From contig JAHFCY010000105.1 of assembly GCA_023249255.1 (NCBI GenBank), forward strand, positions 1 through 10,685: a stretch of 10,685 nt of DNA, read 5' to 3'. Under the pieces are notes generated by a model. It had not been told where the DNA came from. It made no database searches and saw only the letters and a program-made list of their open reading frames with translations. The translations under genes were made by a program, and so were the position numbers. How positions within the stretch are numbered: the first letter of the stretch is position 1; each line of letters starts with the position of its first letter. This DNA is from Candidatus Lindowiibacteriota bacterium. GTDB taxonomy: Bacteria; Lindowbacteria; 2-12-FULL-62-27. Positions 4,901 through 10,685 of the stretch are shown here, piece by piece.

Positions 4901-4905
4901 GGCCT

Positions 4906-6228
4906 TCAGACCGGCCGGCGTCCGACCGAAACGTATTGGAATCCGAGTTGTTTCATCGTGCCGGTTGAAAAAAGGTTGCGGCCATCGAAGATCACCGGTT
5001 TTTTGAGGAGTCTCTTGAGGCGCCGAAGATCCAGTTCCTTGAACTCGTTCCACTCGGTGAGAATCACCGCCGCGTCGGCGCCGGTGACCGCCGCATACGG
5101 ATCATGCACGTAGTCGACAGCCGCCGGAAGACAGGACCTTGCGGCGGTCATCGCGACGGGATCGAAGGCCGCGACAGACGCGCCGCGTTTCATCAGACCG
5201 CGGATGATGTCGATCGACGGCGCTTCCCGCATGTCGTCCGTGTTCGGCTTGAACGCCAGCCCCAGGATCGCAAAGCGCCGGCCGCGCAGCAGGCCACCAT
5301 AAAACCGGACGATCTTGTCGAGAAACCGGACCCGCTGCGCTTTGTTCGTCGCCACAACGGCTTCGAGAATGTTCGACCTCACGCGGCCCCGGCCCGCGAT
5401 GTAGACCAGCGCCTCGGTGTCTTTTGGAAAACACGACCCGCCGTAGCCGATGCCGGCGGATAAAAACTGCGGACCGATCCGTTTGTCCATGCCGACACCC
5501 GACGCGACGTCGAGAATGTCCGCGTCGACACCCTCGCAGACGTTCGCGATTTCATTGATGAACGAAATTTTTGCCGCCAACAGGGCGTTGGAGGCGTATT
5601 TAACCATTTCGGAACTGCGCGGATTGGTCGCGAGAATCGGCACGCCGAGAGGTTTGTAGAGGGAAACAATCTTTTCGCGCGTTTTGGCGTCGGTGGTTCC
5701 AATCACCACGCGATCCGGCTCCATGAAATCCCGGACGGCGCTGCCCTCGCGCAAAAATTCCGGATTTGAAGCGGCCGTGACGGTCGCCTTCACTTTTCTC
5801 TTCGCCAGACGGTTCCGGATCATCGTCTCTACTTCTTCGGTCGTCCCGACCGGCACGGTGCTTTTCATGACCACGCGCCGGACTGTCCGCGGCCGGATTG
5901 TGTCGCCCAGCTGGCGCGCCACCTGCCATACGTACTTGAGGTCGGCCTGCCCGGTTCGTTTGTCCTGCGGCGTACCGACCGCGATGAAGAGAACGTCGCT
6001 CCGGTCCACGGCATCCTGAAGATTTGGGGTGAAGGTGATGCGTTTGCGGCGGATGTTGCTGGTCAGAAGCTCCGAAAGACCGGGTTCGTAGATGGGCGAT
6101 TCGCCGCGGCGAAGGATGTCGATTTTCCGGGTGTCAGAGTCGACGGCGATCACGGTGTTGCCGAGGTCCGCAAAACAGACCCCGGTCACCAGCCCCACAT
6201 ATCCTGTTCCAATGACGGCAATATTCAT
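4906..6228 (-). CDS. ugd: UDP-glucose 6-dehydrogenase
   Basis: This 440-residue protein starts at ATG 6228-6226 with the family N-terminus [16 protein letters not shown], and ends at TGA 4908-4906. The N-terminal Rossmann domain carries GTGYVG (7-12) and D30. NPEFLREG (155-162) and [11 protein letters not shown] (208-218) are typical active-site segments. The catalytic cysteine is C266 in [10 protein letters not shown], with K210 and D270 in place. The C-terminal UDP-binding domain has [13 protein letters not shown] (327-339). It oxidises UDP-glucose to UDP-glucuronate with two NAD+, the substrate of the next gene product. Its start overlaps the restored rdgB stop as ATGA. AGGAGG lies 15 bases upstream, rather far. 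As the sequence stands, the frame is open upstream into rdgB because of the A8-run anomaly. Confidence 0.95.
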   Translation of the reverse strand: MNIAVIGTGYVGLVTGVCFADLGNTVIAVDSDTRKIDILRRGESPIYEPGLSELLTSNIRRKRITFTPNLQDAVDRSDVLFIAVGTPQDKRTGQADLKYVWQVARQLGDTIRPRTVRRVVMKSTVPVGTTEEVETMIRNRLAKRKVKATVTAASNPEFLREGSAVRDFMEPDRVVIGTTDAKTREKIVSLYKPLGVPILATNPRSSEMVKYASNALLAAKISFINEIANVCEGVDADILDVASGVGMDKRIGPQFLSAGIGYGGSCFPKDTEALVYIAGRGRVRSNILEAVVATNKAQRVRFLDKIVRFYGGLLRGRRFAILGLAFKPNTDDMREAPSIDIIRGLMKRGASVAAFDPVAMTAARSCLPAAVDYVHDPYAAVTGADAAVILTEWNEFKELDLRRLKRLLKKPVIFDGRNLFSTGTMKQLGFQYVSVGRRPV

Positions 6229-6828
6229 CGGCGTGTGTCCAATCCTCCTGAGATGGAATCGCGGTATTTCAAAAATCTCTCCAGCGCCCGAACTGATCGA
6301 GCGCGGTGAGACAGCGTATTTTTTTTCCGAGGCCGCAAGCTCGGCCATGGTCCGGGTCCGGCCGGCCGGAATAAAAATCGGATCGTACCCGAATCCGCAC
6401 GTCCCGCGCGACTTCGTGGAAATTTCGCCGGCCACTTCAGCCTGCGCCGTGAAATGCACCCGGTATGGATCGGCCAGCGCCAGGACGATCACAAACCGCG
6501 CGCCGCGGCGGGCGCTGTCTTGAATCATTTCAAGAATTCGCGCGCATTTTTCCTCGTCCGGCGCTCCGTTCAAAAATCTTGCCGACTGAACGCCCGGGGC
6601 GCCGCTCAACGCGTCGATCTCAATGCCGGAATCGTCCGCCAGGCACATCTGTCCGGTCGAGCGGGCACAGGCCACCGCTTTTTTCGTCGCGTTTTCCAAA
6701 TACGTCTCGCCGTCTTCCTCCACATGGATTGCCTCCGGCATCGGAGCGATCTCGATCTGCTGAGACGCAAGAAGCGCCTGAAATTCCGACATCTTCCCGC
6801 GGTTTCGCGTCGCCAGAATCAATTTCAT
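6225..6828 (-). pseudogene. rdgB: XTP/dITP pyrophosphatase (RdgB/Ham1) with an apparent one-base frameshift
   Basis: The gene starts at ATG 6828-6826, overlapping the rph stop as ATGA. Residues 1-169 match the family: TRNRGK (7-12), LENATKKA, LADDSGIEIDAL (63-74) with the active-site aspartates, GAPGVQSARF, and GFGYDPIF (145-152). In the frame as written, a run of eight A (6319-6326) leads into a non-family C-terminus and on into ugd without a stop. Dropping one A gives EKNTLSHRARSVRALERFL, the canonical C-terminus with its SHR motif, then a TGA at 6227-6225 overlapping the ugd ATG. That product is exactly 200 residues, the usual family length. The enzyme clears non-canonical purine nucleoside triphosphates. 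I cannot tell whether the extra A is an assembly error, a real mutation, or is corrected by slippage. It may well be functional. Confidence 0.9.
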
Positions 6829-7598
6829 GCCGCGGGTTTGACCGGGACCGCTGGAAATTGAATCGGCAGGGCCGCGCGCTGGAGGTCAAAAACCGTGCCG
6901 GCAGCGCGGCGGGACATCTCCAGAAGCGACATCAGATCATCGTCGCCAAACGTGCATCCTTCGCCCGCCGCCTGAATTTCAATCAGCCGGCCGTCCGATG
7001 AACAAATCACGTTCATGTCAACAGACGCCGCTGAATCTTCGTCGTAGGTCAGATCAATCAGCGGCCGGCCGTGAACGATACCGCACGACACAGCCGCGAC
7101 ATAGGATCGGACCGGGAGGCGTTTGAAGTCGCCTTTGACGACGCCGCGCGTGCAAGCCTGCGCGAGCGCGAGATACGCGCCGATGATCGACGCCGTGCGC
7201 GTGCCGCCGTCGGCCTGAAGAACGTCGCAGTCGATGTAAATCGTCCGCGGACCAATGGCCTTCAAATCAGTTACAGCCCGAAGCGCCCGGCCGATCATGC
7301 GTTCGATTTCAAACGTCCGGCCCTTGCGATGTCCCGTGACCGCCTCCCGCATCGCGCGTTTTCGAATGTTCGCGCGCGGAAGCATGCTGTATTCAGCCGT
7401 AACCCACCCTTGACTCGATCCTTTGAGGTGCGGCGGTTGGGTTGGCTCAACAGACGCAGTGCAAACGACGCGCGTGCGACCCTGCTCAATCAGCACAGAC
7501 CCCTCACCGGCATCCTGATATCCCACATGAAGCTGAATCGGTCGTAATTGATCGTCCGCCCGGCCGTCAGGCCTGGACGTCAATCCGGAATTCGTCAT
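6825..7598 (-). CDS. rph: Ribonuclease PH
   Basis: This 257-residue protein starts at ATG 7598-7596, with GGAGG at 7608-7604 at good spacing, and ends at TGA 6827-6825, overlapping the rdgB start. Family signatures run the whole length: DGRADDQLRPI (11-21), GSVLIEQGRTRVVCTASVE, GWVTAEYSMLPRA, the phosphate/RNA-binding GRTFEIERMIGRALRA, IDCDVLQADGGTRTASI with its conserved aspartates, and DEDSAASVDMNV followed by IEIQAAGEG. RNase PH is a phosphate-dependent 3'-5' exoribonuclease that trims tRNA and other RNA 3' ends and usually forms a hexamer. Its adjacency to rdgB is a conserved pairing in many bacteria. The length is slightly above the usual 240, owing to N- and C-terminal extensions. Confidence 0.96.
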   Translation of the reverse strand: MTNSGLTSRPDGRADDQLRPIQLHVGYQDAGEGSVLIEQGRTRVVCTASVEPTQPPHLKGSSQGWVTAEYSMLPRANIRKRAMREAVTGHRKGRTFEIERMIGRALRAVTDLKAIGPRTIYIDCDVLQADGGTRTASIIGAYLALAQACTRGVVKGDFKRLPVRSYVAAVSCGIVHGRPLIDLTYDEDSAASVDMNVICSSDGRLIEIQAAGEGCTFGDDDLMSLLEMSRRAAGTVFDLQRAALPIQFPAVPVKPAA

Positions 7599-7649
7599 GG
7601 AATCCTCCAGTTCAAATCCGCCGCCTGTTCCTCGACGCGAAATCGCTCA

Positions 7650-8630
7650 TTAAACACAGCCGGGGTCGCCGCTGTCAATGTCGTCGCCGGGGCGGGGCCG
7701 ATCGTCGTCCGCCGGAGAAAATCCGAGCAGACGGAGAGACACGACAAATTCATCCGGCAGGGGAGCGCAGAGATTCATCGCCGCCGACGTGATCGGATGG
7801 GAAAATTTGATCCGATATGCGTGCAGGAGCATCCGGCTGATTCCAGGGACATTGCGGACGCCGTACATCGGATCGCCGATGATCGGAAACCCGGCGTGCT
7901 TGAGATGGACGCGGATCTGGTGCGTGCGGCCGGTTTTGGGCATCGCGCGAATGTAACTGGCAGTGCGGACCGCGGAAATCCCTTCGATGACAGTGACCGC
8001 ATCCCGTCCGCCGCGGCGGATGCCGAATGTTTTTCGGTCGGTGGGATTTCGCGCGATGGCGCCGATGATCGTGATCGGCCGGCGGGGCACGCACCCCTGG
8101 ACAACCACGCGGTATTCTTTTTCGATCGTGCGGGCGGAAAACTGCCGCATCAGATTTTCGGCAACCGATATTTCCTTGGCGAGCAGAATGATCCCGCTCG
8201 TGTCCTTGTCCAATCGGTGAACGAGTCCCGCGCGCGACGGGTCGGCTGCGTTGGCGAGCCTGATATTTTTTGCGCGAAGCCACTCGACGAGCGTGTCATG
8301 TACATGGCCGGCGCCGGGATGGACCGGCAGGCCGGACGGCTTGTTCACGGCCAGCATCCACTCATCCTCGAACACAATCTGAACCGCGGCCTCGTCAAAC
8401 GGCAGCGGTGACGACGGCGGCCGAATCGCCGGCGCTTCCAAAATTTCCACCGGCGTCGGTTTGCCGAGCCGGCGCGCCGGATGGTGATGGGTCACGCCGC
8501 CGATGCGGATGCGGCCCGAAACGATCAGGCGTTTCGCCTGTTCGCGGGACAATCGGAGCGCCTCGCAAAGTTCCTTGTCCAGCCTGTCCCGGCCGGGAAT
8601 CGTCACGACTTTTTCAGCTGGATTACCCAT
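7650..8630 (-). CDS. rluD: RluA/RluD-family pseudouridine synthase
   Basis: This 326-residue protein starts at ATG 8630-8628, three bases after the lspA stop, and ends 51 bases before rph. An S4-type RNA-binding segment covers about residues 14-65 (LDKELCEALRLSREQAKRLI and SGRIRIGG). The catalytic domain follows: VNKPSGLPVHPG (95-106), HRLDKDTSG (138-146) with catalytic D141, EKEYRVVVQG, TGRTHQIRVHL, GDPMYG and LLHAYRI. The family isomerises uridine to pseudouridine in rRNA. The S4 domain and the position beside lspA point to the large-subunit (RluD-like) type, but the precise target site cannot be read from sequence. The last 25 residues form an acidic, proline-rich tail (from about SPADDDRP) that the core domain does not need. 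Confidence 0.92.
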   Translation of the reverse strand: MGNPAEKVVTIPGRDRLDKELCEALRLSREQAKRLIVSGRIRIGGVTHHHPARRLGKPTPVEILEAPAIRPPSSPLPFDEAAVQIVFEDEWMLAVNKPSGLPVHPGAGHVHDTLVEWLRAKNIRLANAADPSRAGLVHRLDKDTSGIILLAKEISVAENLMRQFSARTIEKEYRVVVQGCVPRRPITIIGAIARNPTDRKTFGIRRGGRDAVTVIEGISAVRTASYIRAMPKTGRTHQIRVHLKHAGFPIIGDPMYGVRNVPGISRMLLHAYRIKFSHPITSAAMNLCAPLPDEFVVSLRLLGFSPADDDRPRPGDDIDSGDPGCV

Positions 8631-8633
8631 GGG

Positions 8634-9101
8634 TCACGCCGGATCCTGCGAGCGGGCGGAAAAGAGAACAAGAAGGCCGACTCCGACGGAAATGCAGATG
8701 TCGGCGACGTTAAACGCGGGCCAGCGATACGGTCCGAGACCAAAATCGAGAAAATCGATGACACCGGTCCAGGCCATGCGGTCGACCAGATTGCCGGCGG
8801 CGCCGCCGATCACGAGACTGAGGCTGAAGAGGATTCCGCGCGACACGGAATTCTCTTTGCCCCACCGGCGCGCCAGATAAATCAGAAACGCGATGGCCAG
8901 GACGGAAAACACCGAAATCAAGCCCGAATAACCCTGCATGAGGCCGAATGCCATGCCGCTGTTTTGATTGTAGGTCAGATAGAAAAAATCCCCGATCACG
9001 GACCGTGTTTCTCCCGGCAAAAATCGGCTCCGGATCAGCCATTTGGTCGATTGATCCAGAAGCAGAACTACGGCAACGACGCCGGCCATCAGCGGGGACA
9101 A
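8634..9101 (-). CDS. lspA: Lipoprotein signal peptidase (signal peptidase II)
   Basis: This 155-residue membrane protein has four hydrophobic segments (about 5-16, 59-77, 89-105, 131-149). It carries the A8-family motifs: DQSTK (16-20), YNQNSGMAFG (44-53), GGAAGNLVDR with D107 and FNVAD with D134, the two catalytic aspartates. It cleaves the signal peptide of diacylglyceryl-prolipoproteins in the inner membrane. The start is uncertain: TTG 9101-9099 (used here, 13 bases after the ileS stop) or ATG 9089-9087, four codons later. Neither has a convincing ribosome binding site, so translation may be coupled to ileS. The stop is TGA 8636-8634. The ileS-lspA pairing is very widely conserved. Confidence 0.95.
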   Translation of the reverse strand: MSPLMAGVVAVVLLLDQSTKWLIRSRFLPGETRSVIGDFFYLTYNQNSGMAFGLMQGYSGLISVFSVLAIAFLIYLARRWGKENSVSRGILFSLSLVIGGAAGNLVDRMAWTGVIDFLDFGLGPYRWPAFNVADICISVGVGLLVLFSARSQDPA

Positions 9102-9114
9102 GGTCGGAAAAACG

Positions 9115-10685
9115 TTACGGGGTCACGCCGGCGACGCTTTGGACGGCGCCCGCGCACCGCGCGCAGACGTGGCCGTTCAATGCGGCGCTCCGGGCTGGAA
9201 CATATTTCCAGCATCGGTCGCATTTTTCGCCGGACGCACGCGCCACGGCAATCTCACGGACGCCCGGCGCGCCCAATTCAAGGCGGCAGGCCGATACGAT
9301 GAAACAGGCGGCCAGATTCGATTCCTGCTCTCGAAGAAGCTCGTATTCCTCGCCGCTTGTCCGGACCGTCACCGCCGCCTCCAGAGAACTTCCAATCGAC
9401 CCTTCCTGCCTGATCTTTTCGATCGAGGCGTTGACATCCTTGCGCGTCCGGACGATCTGATCGAAGACCTGATGAAGGCGGGCGTCTTTTTGAAAAGACC
9501 ACGGCTTGAGGACGTCGCACGCCGCTTTGTCGCCCGGCCGGCCCCACGATTCGAGCGCCTCCTCGGCGGTGAACGGCAAAATCGGCGATATCAATCCGAG
9601 AATCTGTTCGGCCACCACGGCCAGAGCCGTCTGGGACGAACGGCGCGAGGAAGCGGACGACGCGTCGCAGTACAGCCGGTCTTTCAGCACATCCAGATAA
9701 AATCCTGAAAGATCCTCCGCGCAAAAGTCTTTGATCCGACGGACGACCGTCGAAAAATCGTAGACGTCGTAGGCCGCGACGGCATCCCGGACGAGGTCCG
9801 ACAGTCTGCCGAGGATGAACCGGTCGAGCGGATCCGAAACATCTGATGGGTTGATTGTTGACGAGTCGAATCCATGGAGGTTGCCGAGCAGAAACCGGAT
9901 GGTATTCCGGATTCGCCGATATGCGTCAACCGTTTCCGCGACGATCGCGGGTCCGATCCGGACGTCATTCGTGTAATCGCAGGCGGCAGCCCACAGCCTC
10001 AACACGTCCGCGCCGTGCTGGCCGACGATCTCCTGCGGCGTCACGACGTTGCCGATCGACTTGGACATCTTCCGCCCCTCGCCGTCCATCACGAATCCGT
10101 GTGTCAGGACCTGCCGGTAAGGCGATGCCGATTTGAGCGCGACGCCCAAAATCATCGAGACCTGAAACCATCCCCGATGCTGGTCCGATCCTTCCAGATA
10201 CAGGTCGGCCGGCCACGTGCGACAGCGACGCTCCAGCGCGGCTGCATGCGACATGCCCGAATCGAACCACACGTCCAGAATGTCTTCTTCGCGGACAGGC
10301 TTTTGCGCGCCGCAGGACGGACAGGACCAGCCCTTCGGCAAAAATGATTCCGCCGGCTCCGAAAACCAGACGTCGGCGTTCTCAGTCCGGACGCGCCGGG
10401 ACACGCCGCGAACGATTTCAGCGTCGAGGTGCGCGTGACCGCACGAGCCGCAATGGATCGCCGGGATCGGCACGCCCCACGCGCGTTGGCGGGAGACGCA
10501 CCAGTCCGGACGCGACTCGATCATGCCCCGGATTCGCCTCTCACCGGCCGGCGGAAACCATTTGACCTTGCCGATTGCATCAAGCGTTCTTTCGCGAAGG
10601 CCGTTGTGGTCGACGGCGATGAACCACTGGGGCGTGGCCCGAAAAATCACGGGTTTCTTGCACCGCCAGCAGTGCGGATAGGAAT
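9115..10685 (-). CDS. ileS: Isoleucyl-tRNA synthetase, C-terminal portion (5' end outside window)
   Basis: The frame enters at the right edge with YPHCWRCKKP and IFRATPQWF, both typical of IleS, and ends at TAA 9117-9115 after about 522 codons. Visible landmarks in order are WCVSRQRAWGVPIPA, two cysteine pairs (CGSCG and CPSCG), DVWFDSG, EGSDQHRGWFQ and the class I signature KMSKS (10071-10057). A helical anticodon-binding domain follows, then a C-terminal zinc-finger-like segment CDRCW with a second C-x2-C (CARC). It charges tRNA-Ile in the cytoplasm. The N-terminal HIGH motif and most of the editing domain lie outside the window. The retained part appears uninterrupted and of normal length for a roughly 900-residue enzyme. 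Confidence 0.97.
   Translation of the reverse strand, partial: SYPHCWRCKKPVIFRATPQWFIAVDHNGLRERTLDAIGKVKWFPPAGERRIRGMIESRPDWCVSRQRAWGVPIPAIHCGSCGHAHLDAEIVRGVSRRVRTENADVWFSEPAESFLPKGWSCPSCGAQKPVREEDILDVWFDSGMSHAAALERRCRTWPADLYLEGSDQHRGWFQVSMILGVALKSASPYRQVLTHGFVMDGEGRKMSKSIGNVVTPQEIVGQHGADVLRLWAAACDYTNDVRIGPAIVAETVDAYRRIRNTIRFLLGNLHGFDSSTINPSDVSDPLDRFILGRLSDLVRDAVAAYDVYDFSTVVRRIKDFCAEDLSGFYLDVLKDRLYCDASSASSRRSSQTALAVVAEQILGLISPILPFTAEEALESWGRPGDKAACDVLKPWSFQKDARLHQVFDQIVRTRKDVNASIEKIRQEGSIGSSLEAAVTVRTSGEEYELLREQESNLAACFIVSACRLELGAPGVREIAVARASGEKCDRCWKYVPARSAALNGHVCARCAGAVQSVAGVTP

Noticed and set aside
3968-5053. A 361-residue version of the UDP-glucuronate decarboxylase starting at 5053
   Set aside because: The first 51 codons overlap ugd in another frame and do not resemble the family. 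ATG 4900 gives the canonical NAD-binding N-terminus.
4906-6828. A bifunctional RdgB-UDP-glucose dehydrogenase fusion enzyme
   Set aside because: The RdgB C-terminus and its SHR motif are lost in the fused frame. Removing one A from the A8 run restores both the motif and a stop overlapping the ugd start, so a frameshift or sequence error explains the fusion better.
7071-9708. Long plus-strand open frames opposite rph, rluD, lspA and ileS
   Set aside because: They are complementary-strand shadows caused by GC-rich codon usage; the minus-strand products match well-known families end to end.

Overview
The window reads as chromosomal DNA from a bacterium of moderately high GC content. I cannot place it taxonomically with confidence. 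The gene order ileS-lspA-rluD-type is widely conserved in bacteria. The noncoding repeats next to a tRNA resemble those of uncultivated candidate-phylum genomes, but that is only an impression. Every long gene is on the minus strand; one toxin-antitoxin pair is on the plus strand.

Right-hand part (10685 down to 3968): a compact housekeeping run, transcribed leftwards. It holds the C-terminal part of ileS (cut by the window edge), lspA, an RluA/RluD-family pseudouridine synthase gene, rph, rdgB, ugd and a UDP-glucuronate decarboxylase gene. Spacings are short, and rph/rdgB and rdgB/ugd share ATGA stop-start overlaps. The last two genes encode consecutive steps UDP-glucose -> UDP-glucuronate -> UDP-xylose. 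As written, rdgB carries a one-base excess in a run of eight A (6319-6326) that destroys its C-terminus and fuses it in frame to ugd. A one-base correction restores a canonical 200-residue RdgB.

Middle part (about 1490-3904): tRNA-Glu(CTC) lies downstream of the operon, followed by an array of toxin-antitoxin (TA) modules. Four same-orientation copies of a repeat that includes the tRNA-Glu 3' end (starting near 1494, 1995, 2954 and 3798) divide the region into three intervals, each holding exactly one HigB/HigA-like module. From the tRNA outward these are an intact minus-strand module (3115-3733), an intact unrelated plus-strand module (2194-2853), and a decayed copy of the first (1593-1991) with a nonsense mutation and a 5'-truncated toxin. 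Both intact modules have the same promoter design: TTGACA, a 17-base spacer, a TAT-type -10, a perfect palindrome over spacer and -10, and a GTG start so close to the -10 that the mRNA is probably leaderless.

Left-hand part (1-1436): two minus-strand genes for exported proteins of unknown function. One ends in a single ricin-type lectin lobe. The other has two tandem carboxypeptidase-regulatory-like beta-sandwich repeats and runs off the window.
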